DNA of 38,916 nt from JAAYCI01 sp964370195 (GTDB lineage Bacteria; Bacillota; Clostridia; Oscillospirales; Ruminococcaceae), in contig CAYJIH010000014.1 of assembly GCA_964370195.1 (NCBI GenBank), positions 1-38,916 on the forward strand, given 5' to 3'. The notes beneath the pieces are model-generated. The model saw only the letters and a list, made by a program, of their open reading frames with translations. It had not been told where the DNA came from and made no database searches. Positions 23,396-32,513 of this stretch are shown piece by piece; positions within the stretch are counted from its first letter, which is position 1, and every line of letters starts with the position of its first letter. A program made the translations under genes and the position numbers.

Positions 23396-25315
23396 CTATT
23401 CATTGTCTACAAAAAGCATGTCAATTTGCGCTAAAAATGCCGTGGCGGCAGCATCGCTTGGCATGCGCCAATCTCCACGGGGAGACAAAGAAACAGAACC
23501 CACTTTGGGGCCGTCTGGCAAACAATTGCGCTTAAATTGCTGGCTAAAAAATCGCCGATAAAAAACATGCATCCAATGAAGTATTTCGCCACGGGTGTAG
23601 GTGGTTTCAAATGCATGTTGTGCAAACCGAAGAATCTTTTGGGGTGCAAAGCCGTATCGCAACATGTAAAACAAGAAAAAATCGTGTAGTTCGTAGGGTC
23701 CCACAATTTGTTCGGTTTGTTGGCTAATTTCACCATTTTCGGCAGGCAACAATTCCGGGCTTACCGGTGTGTCCAAAATATCCTGCAACACGGATGAAAG
23801 CAAAGGCAGGCGAATGGCTTCTTGTGCAACCAAGGAGCGCACCAATGTTTTGGGGATTCCCGCATTCACACCATACATACTCATGTGGTCTCCATTGTAT
23901 GTAGCCCAGCCAAGGGCAAGCTCCGATAAATCTCCCGTTCCCACCACAAGTCCGTTTGCTTGGTTGGCCATATCCATTAAAACCAACGTGCGCATGCGCG
24001 CTTGCGCATTTTCAAACGTAACATCATGGCAGGATTCCGATTGTTCAATATCCATAAAATGCTGGCGCACCGAAGGGGTAATGTCCACTTGTTTTAATGT
24101 AACACCCAGTGCTTCGCAAAGCACTGTGGCATTGTTTTTTGTACGTGACGTTGTGCCAAACCCGGGCATGGTTACAGCAACAATATCCTTGCTATCTTTT
24201 TGTAGTAAAGAAAACGCACGTGCCATTACAAGCAAAGCCAGCGTACTGTCTAGCCCGCCGGAAACACCGATAAAGGCTGTTTTGGCACACGTATGTTCTA
24301 GCCGTTTGCGCAGGCCCTCTGCTTGTATTGTCAAAATGCTTTCACAACGCTTTTGTAAAACGGATTTTTCCATGGGAACAAACGGTGTTTTAGATATTTT
24401 TCGTAAAATGGTTGTTTGGTTGCACTTTAAATGAAATGGAATTTGGCGGTGGGTATCTGTTTTGTTTTCGAAGGTGGAAAGACGGCAACGCTCTTGCACA
24501 AGCAATTCTATATCAATATCGGCCATCACCGCTTTGTTTGAAAAAGGCGGGGCTTCACAAAGCACTTGGCCGTTTTCGCACAGAAGGTGGTGGCCAGAAA
24601 ATACCATATCACTGGAGGATTCCCCATAGCCGGCATCTGCATATAAATAGGCACAACAAAGGCGTGCAGATTGGCTTTGTACTAGCATTTTTCGATATTC
24701 TTCCTTGCCCACCGTTTCGTTGCTTGCACTTGGGTTTACAACCAATGTGGCTCCGGCTTGTGCGTGTGAGATAGAAGGCGGCAGTGGCACCCAAAGATCT
24801 TCGCATATTTCAGCTGCGATGCGTAGCATGGGATATTCTACGCAACAGAATAATAAATTAGGGCCAAACGGTACTTCGCCGAAAGAGGGGAGGGAAAGCA
24901 TGGTGTTTACATTGGCACCAGAGGTAAAGTGGCGTTGCTCGTAGAATTCACTATAGTTTGGAAGGTGCGTTTTTGGCACCACACCAAGCACGGTGCCACC
25001 TTGTAAAAATGCGGCACAATTATACAGTTTTTCTTGATATCGAAGTGGGAGGCCCACAACCAAAAGAAGTGGTAAATGAGCTGTTTTCTGGCAAACAAAC
25101 TGTAAGGCATTGAGTGCATCATTTAAAAGCGGTTGTTGCAAAAACAAATCGCCACAACTATAGCCGGTAAGACTTAGTTCTGGCGTGAGTAAAATTTGCA
25201 CACCCTCATTTGCATATTGCTCGGCCGCATGGGCAATTTCCTGTGCTTGATGCATGCAATCGGCCAGCCGAATGGGGCGGTGCATTGCTGCAACACGAAT
25301 CAGTCCATCATTCAT
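23396..25315 (-). CDS. nadE: Glutamine-dependent NAD+ synthetase
   Basis: This 639-residue, two-domain enzyme makes NAD+ from nicotinate adenine dinucleotide, ATP and glutamine. The N-terminal nitrilase-type glutaminase has its triad E46 (TPELSLTGY), K115 (PKTHLPNY) and C171 (AEICEDLW). The C-terminal synthetase has the PP-loop SGGLDS (352-357) and GTGDLSELALGW. I start at 25315, where AGGAGA lies 8 bases before ATG. The ATG seven codons upstream has no site, and the AGGAGA lies inside that extension. It follows the ZIP gene by 53 bases in the same direction. Confidence 0.95.
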   Translation of the reverse strand: MNDGLIRVAAMHRPIRLADCMHQAQEIAHAAEQYANEGVQILLTPELSLTGYSCGDLFLQQPLLNDALNALQFVCQKTAHLPLLLVVGLPLRYQEKLYNCAAFLQGGTVLGVVPKTHLPNYSEFYEQRHFTSGANVNTMLSLPSFGEVPFGPNLLFCCVEYPMLRIAAEICEDLWVPLPPSISHAQAGATLVVNPSASNETVGKEEYRKMLVQSQSARLCCAYLYADAGYGESSSDMVFSGHHLLCENGQVLCEAPPFSNKAVMADIDIELLVQERCRLSTFENKTDTHRQIPFHLKCNQTTILRKISKTPFVPMEKSVLQKRCESILTIQAEGLRKRLEHTCAKTAFIGVSGGLDSTLALLVMARAFSLLQKDSKDIVAVTMPGFGTTSRTKNNATVLCEALGVTLKQVDITPSVRQHFMDIEQSESCHDVTFENAQARMRTLVLMDMANQANGLVVGTGDLSELALGWATYNGDHMSMYGVNAGIPKTLVRSLVAQEAIRLPLLSSVLQDILDTPVSPELLPAENGEISQQTEQIVGPYELHDFFLFYMLRYGFAPQKILRFAQHAFETTYTRGEILHWMHVFYRRFFSQQFKRNCLPDGPKVGSVSLSPRGDWRMPSDAAATAFLAQIDMLFVDNE

Positions 25316-25368
25316 GGCATATTTCTCCTGGTTCATTAAAACAGTTTATATTTTTTGATGTAGATACC

Positions 25369-26178
25369 TTATATAAATAAAAGCAAACTAACCGCCATTA
25401 CGGCCATACCGGAAATGAGGCCGTATAGGGCAAGATGATGCTCGCCAAACTCTCTGGCTGTGGGCAGCAATTCGTCTAAACTAATGTATACCATAATACC
25501 GGCGACTGTGGCAAATATAAAGCCAAACATCGCCTCGTTTAAAAATGGGAAAAGGATTAAATAGCCAACTAGGGCGCCAACGGGTTCTGCAAGGCCCGAT
25601 AAAAAAGAAAGACGAAATGCTTTTATTTTGCTACCGGTTGCATAAAAAATGGGCACTGCTACGGCAATTCCCTCTGGTATGTTATGGATGGCGATGGCAA
25701 AAGCAATGGGGATACCCACGCTTGGGTCATCAAGTGCGGCGGTGAATGTGGCAAGCCCCTCTGGGAAATTATGGATGGCAATTGCCAAAGCGGTGAATAG
25801 GCCCATGCGCATTAAGCTAGATTTATGTTCTTCACTTTTTCCATCCATTTCCTCTACCGTATGCATTTCATGGGGGTTTTCGGTAGAGGGAACAAACTTA
25901 TCAATAACAGCAATTACTAAAATGCCAAAAAAGAACCCGCCCACGGCAGCCCATGAGCCAAGTTTTGGGCCAAGTACGGCTACAAGTTCGGTATTTGCTT
26001 TGGCTAATATTTCCACAAAAGAAACATAAAGCATAACACCTGCCGAAAATCCAAGAGCCACCGAGAGAAAACGCGGGTTTGTTTTATTGGTGAGCAAGGA
26101 AAGAGCACTGCCAATGCCGGTGGATAGCCCAGCAAATAAGGTAAGTGAAAACGCAAATAATACAACAGAAAAATCCAT
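25369..26178 (-). CDS. ZIP family metal transporter
   Basis: The 269-residue protein has about eight membrane helices and the two ZIP metal-binding motifs, HNFPEGLATF and HNIPEGIAVA, in helices four and five. A cytoplasmic loop with His and Glu (NPHEMHTVEEMDGKSEEH) lies between helices three and four. ZIP proteins bring zinc, iron or other divalent metals into the cytoplasm, and the family resembles bacterial ZupT. AAGGAG precedes the ATG by 8 bases. No Zur or Fur operator was recognised upstream. Confidence 0.92.
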   Translation of the reverse strand: MDFSVVLFAFSLTLFAGLSTGIGSALSLLTNKTNPRFLSVALGFSAGVMLYVSFVEILAKANTELVAVLGPKLGSWAAVGGFFFGILVIAVIDKFVPSTENPHEMHTVEEMDGKSEEHKSSLMRMGLFTALAIAIHNFPEGLATFTAALDDPSVGIPIAFAIAIHNIPEGIAVAVPIFYATGSKIKAFRLSFLSGLAEPVGALVGYLILFPFLNEAMFGFIFATVAGIMVYISLDELLPTAREFGEHHLALYGLISGMAVMAVSLLLFI

Positions 26179-26289
26179 GTTGAATTCTCCTTCATGGTGT
26201 GAAAATATGGTTTAATTTAGTTTAATATCTATTTTAACTGTTTTTTACCTTGCTTTGGTATAAGGCCATTGGCTGTGCTGGGAAAGAGA

Positions 26290-27957
26290 CTATTGGTCAC
26301 TGTCGATGGCTGTGCGTTGCTGCAAAATATGAGGGGTGTCGTCTCCTTCAAAAATGCTGTAGGTGTTTTTCCCTTTATGTTTAGAGCGATACAATGCAAT
26401 ATCAGCTTTTTTGTATAAATCTTCAAAGTATGTGCCATGGCCCGGGGCAATGGCAATACCCACACTGCAAGAAACATGGCATACATGCTGGCTATCCCAC
26501 TTGTCAGTGTCTTCAATGTTTTTACATAAAGCGGCGGCTTTTTGTGCTACATCAAATTCCGAAACATTGTTGCGCATAAATATAATAAATTCATCGCCAC
26601 CCACTCTGCCAACGATGTCTTCACCACGAAATGTTTTTTTAACAATTTGAACAAGCCGGCTTAACACTGCATCGCCATACATATGGCCCATTTGGTCGTT
26701 CACATTTTTAAAATCATCCACATCTAAAATAAGCAAAGTGCCTTGTCTGTCATCTCTCAAGTAAGAGGCAATGCGTTTTTGCACAACTTCTTTGTTAAAC
26801 GCACCGGTAAGGGCATCTCGGTCGGCTCTATATTGTAAATTGATGTGGGCCTGTTTTTCCACATCGATGTCTTTTACCATGATAACAGCTGTAATATCGT
26901 TTGTTTTTGAATCTTTTGCTGTATTAACAGTGGTGCGAACCCATCCGTAGTTCCCATTTTTTTGAAGGCGACGATATTCCAGCGTTGTTTCATCTGTTCC
27001 TTTGTTGAACTCATGAATAAGGTACTGCGGAAGTAGGTGGCTTTCTGCGCTGGTTTTATCTTCAGGGAAAATATTTCGGTTAATAATATCATTTAAAATC
27101 TCACTATAAGTATGAAGGTTGTCAATGGCACGGTCTTTACCGCCATCAGAAATTTTATAAAGGATATCTTTTGTGCAGTTCACTTCATACGTAATCACAG
27201 TATCGCTTAACATCAACTCACGATATAGTTTGTCTCGATCTAGCGTTTCTTCCAGTGTTTTAGATTTTTCTCTGTATTCTTGTAATGCATTGACACGAAT
27301 GAGGAAAAATAAGCCAAGATACATGCCGCACATCATAACAATTGAAACGGCAATTTCATTGATTATGAAAAATGTTGAAATTACGGTGGAGGCATAGTAA
27401 TTTACATTCAGGCACATATATAAAACAAAAAGCCCTAATAAAATATTTAAAAATCCAAGCTGACTTTTATTGTCACAAATAAGCTTGTAATATTTAGCCG
27501 GAATAACACGACGAACAACCAGTGTGCACATGCTTAACAGTACCATGAAAAGTGAAATGATATAAGGGAGATAGCCACTATTTATCACTTGCTGATATGG
27601 CAAACCTAAAATAAGCGAAAAAATAGATAGCGTAATGGTTTGGATAGATATTATATGTAGTGTAATAGCCAGCGAGCACATAAGAACACTGAGAAAATTA
27701 AGGTATGTATATAAAATTAAAAATGCTATTGTATATAGCGAAAAATAGCAAAGAAAAAGGACGCTTGGCATGGTGCTCCAATAACCTAAGAAGAACACGG
27801 ACATGGTGCTATAAATAAGTAAAAAAACAATGCGCGAGATAAAAGGAAAGCGTGGTTTTACCAAAATATAATCTACCAAAGCACAAATGGAAAAACCATG
27901 TAAAAAATAACTGATAAATACAATGGAATTGGAGAGAAGTGTGTTGTTTACTATCAT
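26290..27957 (-). CDS. Membrane PAS-GGDEF diguanylate cyclase
   Basis: The N-terminal ~210 residues hold six to seven membrane helices. A short coiled segment (VNALQEYREKSKTLEETLDRDKLY) and a PAS-like domain (about 245-370) follow, then a GGDEF domain to residue 555. The active-site GGDEF is intact at 453-457, and an RxxD inhibitory site (RGED, 444-447) stands five residues before it. Synthesis of cyclic di-GMP with product inhibition is therefore expected, controlled by a membrane or PAS signal. I start at 27957 (MIVNNTLL), since GGGGA lies 7 bases upstream; the longer frame adds 37 residues without a good site. No EAL domain is in the window. Confidence 0.9.
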   Translation of the reverse strand: MIVNNTLLSNSIVFISYFLHGFSICALVDYILVKPRFPFISRIVFLLIYSTMSVFFLGYWSTMPSVLFLCYFSLYTIAFLILYTYLNFLSVLMCSLAITLHIISIQTITLSIFSLILGLPYQQVINSGYLPYIISLFMVLLSMCTLVVRRVIPAKYYKLICDNKSQLGFLNILLGLFVLYMCLNVNYYASTVISTFFIINEIAVSIVMMCGMYLGLFFLIRVNALQEYREKSKTLEETLDRDKLYRELMLSDTVITYEVNCTKDILYKISDGGKDRAIDNLHTYSEILNDIINRNIFPEDKTSAESHLLPQYLIHEFNKGTDETTLEYRRLQKNGNYGWVRTTVNTAKDSKTNDITAVIMVKDIDVEKQAHINLQYRADRDALTGAFNKEVVQKRIASYLRDDRQGTLLILDVDDFKNVNDQMGHMYGDAVLSRLVQIVKKTFRGEDIVGRVGGDEFIIFMRNNVSEFDVAQKAAALCKNIEDTDKWDSQHVCHVSCSVGIAIAPGHGTYFEDLYKKADIALYRSKHKGKNTYSIFEGDDTPHILQQRTAIDSDQ

Positions 27958-28185
27958 GCGAATTTCCCCATAACACAGATTGAATTGGTGAATGAAAATC
28001 GGCCATTGTGGATACCATTGTAAGAGAACACTTTTACATATTATTAGATAATTTTTTAAATTAACCAATAAATAGAATCAATTTTTAATGTAGAATGGAT
28101 AGAAATCATAAATTTCAAGATTATGATTATACATATATATTATAACTGAAATTATAAGTTCATTCAAGCACTTACAATGCGAAAC
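27958..28185. other. AT-rich gap upstream of the GGDEF gene
   Basis: The 384 bases between the GGDEF gene and trpB hold no ORF I trust. This part is AT-rich and presumably contains the GGDEF promoter, but I could not pick one convincing -35/-10 pair. The rest holds the hairpin at 28186-28239. Confidence 0.5.
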
Positions 28186-28239
28186 TTCAACATATAAAAC
28201 CGGCTCAAAATACACTTTTGGCCGGTTTTATATGTTGAA
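28186..28239 (-). terminator. Long perfect hairpin, probable trpB terminator
   Basis: TTCAACATATAAAACCGGC pairs base for base with its complement at 28221-28239, a 19-base perfect stem with a 16-base loop. It lies about 100 bases past the trpB stop. The arm TTTTATATG gives only a modest T run, so it may act both ways or weakly. Confidence 0.65.
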
Positions 28240-28341
28240 AAAGGATACTCTTTGTAAAAACGAAAAATTTAAACTAATTTGTTTTGTTTTTTCAACGATT
28301 ATTCAGTTGATTTTTGCGTGGATAGCATAATGGGTTTGTTA

Positions 28342-29706
28342 TTACAGTTTGGGAAGCGTTTTGAAGCTGGCTTCCAGTTCATCATCCGTGGGGATATAAT
28401 CTCGCATTTGTCCCTCGTGATAACTCATGTATGCTTTCATATCAAAGTACCCTGTGCCGGTAAGCCCGAATAAAATGGTTTTCTCTTCGCCGGTTTCTTT
28501 GCACATAAGTGCTTCATCAATCGCGGCACGAATGGCATGAGAGCTTTCCGGGGCAGGCAACACCGTTTCATATTTTGCAAACAGGGTGGCTGCCTCAAAT
28601 ACTTTTGTTTGTTCAGCACTGCGTGCCTCCATAAGGCCTTGGTCATACAATTCAGACAAAACAGGCGACATGCCGTGATAACGAAGCCCACCTGCGTGAT
28701 TTGGCGCCGGCATATAGTCAGAGCCAAGTGTGTACATTTTGGCCAGTGGTGTGATGTGCCCTGTATCGCAAAAATCGTATGCATAGCGGCCGCGTGTTAA
28801 GCTGGGGCAGGAGGCTGGCTCTACAGCAACAAAATGAGGGTTTGCAACACCGGTTAGTTTGTCTTTCATGTAAGCACAAATAAGCCCACCTAAGTTAGAG
28901 CCACCGCCGGCACATCCAATTACAACATCCGGATATTCACCCAGTTGATCCATTGCAGTTTTTGCTTCAAGCCCAATAATGCTTTGATGCAACACAACTT
29001 GGTTAAGCACCGACCCCAAAACATAGCGGCATTTGTCGTCAAGTGTAGACCGTTCAACGGCCTCGGATATGGCGCATCCCAAACTTCCGCCGGTGCCTGG
29101 ATGTTGTTCCAAAATGGCACGCCCTACATTTGTGGTTTCACTTGGGCTTGGTATAATTTCAGCACCGTATGTGTTCATTACAGCTTTACGATACGGTTTT
29201 TGCTCATAGCTCACTTTAACCATATACACGCTTAAGTCTATACCGTAAAAGGCACAGGCCATTGATAGTGCGGTGCCCCACTGGCCGGCACCTGTTTCTG
29301 TGGCTAAGGAGGTGAGACCTTGTTGTTTTGCGTAATACACTTGCGCAGCGGCACTGTTTAACTTATGGCTGCCAGAGGTATTATTTCCTTCGAATTTATA
29401 ATAAATTTTAGCCGGTGTGCCCAGTGCTTTTTCAAGCTGATAGGCACGCACAAGCGGGGAAGGGCGATACATACGATAATACTCTAAAATTCCTTCCGGA
29501 ATGTCAAAATAAGGCGTTGTTTCATCTAATTCTTGTTTAACCAATTCATCGCAAAAAATGGGTGTTAATTCATCGAAATTCAAAGGTTTACCGGTTCCGG
29601 GGTTTAGCAAGGGGGACGGTTTTTTGTCCATAAATGCGCGCAAGTTTAACCATTGCTTTGGCATTTGTTCTTCCGTCAAATATGTTTTATAGGGTATTTT
29701 ATTCAT
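28342..29706 (-). CDS. trpB2: TrpB2-type tryptophan synthase beta chain
   Basis: The 454-residue PLP enzyme belongs to the TrpB2-like branch, longer than standard TrpB and with the diagnostic N-terminal part (PYKTYLTEEQMPKQWLNLR). The PLP lysine is K115 in NNTSGSHKLNSA, and the phosphate loop is CAGGGSNLGG. It would join indole and serine to give tryptophan. No trpA or other trp gene is present, so indole scavenging is a reasonable idea. The tryptophan T-box upstream shows it is switched on when tRNA-Trp is uncharged, which supports a tryptophan-forming role in the cell. Confidence 0.93.
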   Translation of the reverse strand: MNKIPYKTYLTEEQMPKQWLNLRAFMDKKPSPLLNPGTGKPLNFDELTPIFCDELVKQELDETTPYFDIPEGILEYYRMYRPSPLVRAYQLEKALGTPAKIYYKFEGNNTSGSHKLNSAAAQVYYAKQQGLTSLATETGAGQWGTALSMACAFYGIDLSVYMVKVSYEQKPYRKAVMNTYGAEIIPSPSETTNVGRAILEQHPGTGGSLGCAISEAVERSTLDDKCRYVLGSVLNQVVLHQSIIGLEAKTAMDQLGEYPDVVIGCAGGGSNLGGLICAYMKDKLTGVANPHFVAVEPASCPSLTRGRYAYDFCDTGHITPLAKMYTLGSDYMPAPNHAGGLRYHGMSPVLSELYDQGLMEARSAEQTKVFEAATLFAKYETVLPAPESSHAIRAAIDEALMCKETGEEKTILFGLTGTGYFDMKAYMSYHEGQMRDYIPTDDELEASFKTLPKL

Positions 29707-29819
29707 GGTTTATTCCTCCAAAAATGGTTATAGATTTATGTTTTGTTGATATATAAAATTGGTTATTTATTGCGCCATCGCTGTGCCAAAATAAACATAT
29801 AATGCCCCTTTTCGTAAAA

Positions 29820-30093
29820 TAAAAAAACCCCTGTCCACAAAGGGACAAGAGAACACTCCTGCGGTACCACCCAAATTGGCGAAAACGCCCACTTATACGC
29901 ACAATAAATGCGTGCTGCCTTGATAACGGGCTCAGCCATCCCGTCGGCTACTACTTTTGCATAAAAGCAATTTCGGGCCGCCCTCCTTGGGTCCATTCAT
30001 TTTTGTGCGCAAGGCTGCTCTTCCACCGTAAAGCCGCTCTCTATTACTCCGCTCTTCAAAAACTACTCTTCCCATGTCAACGGTTTTGAATAT
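29820..30093 (-). promoter_or_regulatory. T-box riboswitch, probable Trp specifier
   Basis: The leader contains the T-box core (TGGGTGGTACCGC, minus strand of 29857-29872), the stem I AGAGAGC element and an AGTAG kink-type element. A terminator follows at its 3' end (CTTGTCC/GGACAGG, then seven or more T near 29821). A TGG followed by A at 29992-29994 sits where the specifier codon should be, matching tRNA-Trp and the TrpB2 gene. The fold was read by eye; the specifier position is an inference. Confidence 0.88.
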
Positions 30094-30099
30094 GCACAT

Positions 30100-30129
30100 A
30101 CTATATCATGGCATAAATATATTTGTCAA
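30100..30129 (-). promoter_or_regulatory. Promoter of the T-box/trpB transcript
   Basis: A consensus TTGACA (30124-30129) and TATAGT (30100-30105) are spaced by 18 bases, with transcription expected near 30093, directly before the T-box stem I. Confidence 0.75.
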
Positions 30130-30213
30130 GAAAAATATAAGGGAAACTTTCCCAAAGTATGCCACGAACTTTAAGTGAAAGAGAGAAACATTTGCCAAAG
30201 TATCGTTTTATGA

Positions 30214-30242
30214 TTGACAAAGAAGTGCGAAGGGGATACGAT
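30214..30242 (+). promoter_or_regulatory. Candidate promoter for the phosphofructokinase gene
   Basis: TTGACA (30214-30219) and TACGAT (30237-30242) are spaced by 17 bases, about 120 bases before the start codon. A second weaker pair with TATAGT near 30297 is also possible. Confidence 0.5.
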
Positions 30243-30361
30243 GAAAGAAATAGAGGGAAAATAAAGGTGAATTTAACAATCGGCACAATAAAACCTATAG
30301 TTACCTCACAATTGCAACAAAAAAACGGAAAAACATGATGCTGGAAGGAGCGTGTGTTTTC

Positions 30362-31438
30362 ATGAAAAAACGTATTGGTATTTTAACAGCCGGTGGAGAT
30401 TGCCCGGGGCTGAATGCAACCATTCGAGGGGCGGCAAAGGCACTGTATGAACGCATGGGATCTGATGTGGAAATCGTAGGGATTCGCAACGGCTTTTCCG
30501 GGCTTATCAATGGCGATTATTCTGAAATGACCCCTTATGATTTTTCGAACTTGCTTACACGAGGTGGCACCATTTTGGGCACGGCACGCACACCGTATAA
30601 GTTGATGCGCGTGATAGAATCCGGCGGGGTTGATAAAGTAAGCGAGATGAAAAAGACATACAAAAATATTCAGCTAGATGCCCTGTTATGTCTTGGAGGA
30701 AACGGAACACACAAAACGGCCAACTTGCTTAGTGAAGAAGGGCTAAACATCATTGGTTTACCTAAAACAATTGACAACGATATTTGGGGAACTGATGTTA
30801 CGTTTGGTTTTCATACTGCAGTAGACATTGCCACAGAGGTGATTGACCGCATTCATACCACAGCTTCCAGCCATCATCGTGTGATGGTGATAGAATTGAT
30901 GGGCAACAAAGCGGGCTGGCTTACATTATATAGTGGTATTGCAGGTGGTGCGGATATCATTTTGATTCCGGAAATGCCGTATGATACCGAAAATGTGGTA
31001 AAAGCCATTGAAAAGAGAAATTCTTCCGGAAAAAGCTTTTCCATTCTTGCTGTGGCCGAGGGTTGCTTCAATACAGAAGAGAGCCGCATGAAACGGAAAG
31101 AGTGGATGGAAAAACGAAAAGAGGCAGGGTACACCAATGCGTCCGAGCGTTTGGTAGATGAAGTTGAGAAAATGACAGGGTTTCAAACACGCCTTGCTGT
31201 GCCTGGGCACATTCAGCGTGGTGGCACGCCGTCTGCGTACGACCGTTTGCTTGCCACGCAATTTGGCACGCACGCTGCACAGTTGATTGAAAATGAGCAG
31301 TACGGTGTAACGGTTGCTTTACGAAACAATATGGTTGTAAGCAATCCGCTTTCTGATGTGGCCGGAAAAACAAAATTAGTAACGAATGATTGTGATTTAA
31401 TTGCAGTGGCACGCCGTATGGGCTTATCGCTTGGGTAA
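30362..31438 (+). CDS. pfkA: 6-phosphofructokinase
   Basis: The 358-residue protein phosphorylates fructose 6-phosphate in glycolysis. It shows the family start (RIGILTAGGDCPGLNA), the catalytic PKTIDND (134-140), a substrate region MGNKAGWLTLYSG and PGHIQRGGTPSAYDR. The phosphoryl-donor loop is GGNGT (112-116) where ATP enzymes have GGDG. The second Gly favours ATP and the Lys of PKTIDND is seen in mixed or pyrophosphate types, so the donor is uncertain. Asn in place of the magnesium-binding Asp is unusual. I start at 30362; AAGGAG lies 10 bases upstream, inside the nine-residue extension of the longer frame. Its own promoter sits divergent from the T-box transcript. Confidence 0.9.
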   Translation: MKKRIGILTAGGDCPGLNATIRGAAKALYERMGSDVEIVGIRNGFSGLINGDYSEMTPYDFSNLLTRGGTILGTARTPYKLMRVIESGGVDKVSEMKKTYKNIQLDALLCLGGNGTHKTANLLSEEGLNIIGLPKTIDNDIWGTDVTFGFHTAVDIATEVIDRIHTTASSHHRVMVIELMGNKAGWLTLYSGIAGGADIILIPEMPYDTENVVKAIEKRNSSGKSFSILAVAEGCFNTEESRMKRKEWMEKRKEAGYTNASERLVDEVEKMTGFQTRLAVPGHIQRGGTPSAYDRLLATQFGTHAAQLIENEQYGVTVALRNNMVVSNPLSDVAGKTKLVTNDCDLIAVARRMGLSLG

Positions 31439-31490
31439 AAAGACGGCATAAAATTATAAGTGTTTTCCCTTTTTGCATCTTCTTTTTTCA

Positions 31491-31519
31491 TTGCACTAGG
31501 ACACAAATTGTAGTATACT
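31491..31519 (+). promoter_or_regulatory. Promoter of the hprK-PHP-murB-whiA-dnaE operon
   Basis: TTGCAC (31491-31496) and TATACT (31514-31519) are spaced by 17 bases, about 44 bases before hprK. All five genes follow with gaps of 0-25 bases. Confidence 0.65.
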
Positions 31520-31562
31520 AAGGTATAGATTTACAACTATAAAACAACATAAGGAGCAGGGA

Positions 31563-32513
31563 ATGACCAGTTATGAAGTGGAACTTTCGTTGTTGATAAA
31601 ACAACTTGGTATGGAGTTGTTGTATTCGCCGTGTGATACAGATGACATAAAAATTACGGCCCCGGAGCTGAACCGCCCAGGCTTTTTATTAACGGGTTAC
31701 GAGGAATTTTTTGAAACAAATCGTATTCAAATTTTAGGCAATGCCGAAATGGGATACTTACAAAAACGGTCGGATGAAATGCGTTATATGCGCATCAAAG
31801 CACTTTTTAATGCAAAGCCACCGGCTGTTGTAATTACAAGTGGCCTTGAGCCCATGCCGGAAATGCTAGAGCTAGCCGAAAGCAACGCGGTGCCATTGCT
31901 TGCAACAACAGAATCTACCACTGCATTTATGAATGCCGTGCTGTCTTTACTAAGCGTAGAGCTAGCACCACGCGTTACACGTCATGGTGTTTTGGTGGAA
32001 GTATATGGCGAAGGTGTGCTTATTTTAGGGGAATCGGGCGTGGGTAAAAGCGAAACAGCTGTAGAATTGCTTAAGCGTGGACACCGCTTGATTGCGGATG
32101 ATGCTGTGGAATTACGCAGGGTGTCGAACCGAACGATTTATGGCCAAGCACCGGAAAATATCCGCCACTTTATTGAGTTGCGTGGTGTTGGAATCATCAA
32201 TGTAGGACGTATTTTTGGTGCAGGTGCTGTGAAGAAAACTGAAAATATTGACCTTGTGGTGGAACTGGAGCCGTGGAACAAACATAAAAATTATAGCCGC
32301 ACCGGTTTAGAAAATAACACCATTGATATTTTAGGGCTTAAAATTCCATTGACAATCATCCCTGTTATGCCCGGGCGAAATTTGGCTGTGATTGTGGAAA
32401 TTGCCGCCATGAACAACCGTCAAAAAGCCATGGGATACAATGCAGCATTTGAGCTACTCAACCAATTGGGCCTAACCAATGATATTCCAGAAGCGGAAGA
32501 GGTTGTATTATAG
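31563..32513 (+). CDS. hprK: HPr kinase/phosphorylase
   Basis: This 316-residue bifunctional sensor phosphorylates HPr on Ser46 with ATP or pyrophosphate and removes the phosphate again, setting carbon catabolite control in Firmicutes. Visible features are catalytic H141, the P-loop GESGVGKS (156-163), ADD (178-180), and the family signature IELRGVGIINV (204-214). AAGGAGCAGGG precedes the ATG. It heads an operon with a PHP phosphatase, murB, whiA and dnaE, and follows phosphofructokinase, whose product is its usual activator. Confidence 0.96.
   Translation: MTSYEVELSLLIKQLGMELLYSPCDTDDIKITAPELNRPGFLLTGYEEFFETNRIQILGNAEMGYLQKRSDEMRYMRIKALFNAKPPAVVITSGLEPMPEMLELAESNAVPLLATTESTTAFMNAVLSLLSVELAPRVTRHGVLVEVYGEGVLILGESGVGKSETAVELLKRGHRLIADDAVELRRVSNRTIYGQAPENIRHFIELRGVGIINVGRIFGAGAVKKTENIDLVVELEPWNKHKNYSRTGLENNTIDILGLKIPLTIIPVMPGRNLAVIVEIAAMNNRQKAMGYNAAFELLNQLGLTNDIPEAEEVVL

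Noticed and set aside
23769..24434. A 221-codon open frame on the plus strand inside nadE
   Set aside because: It lies antisense to the NAD synthetase catalytic region and has no recognisable domain or start signal.
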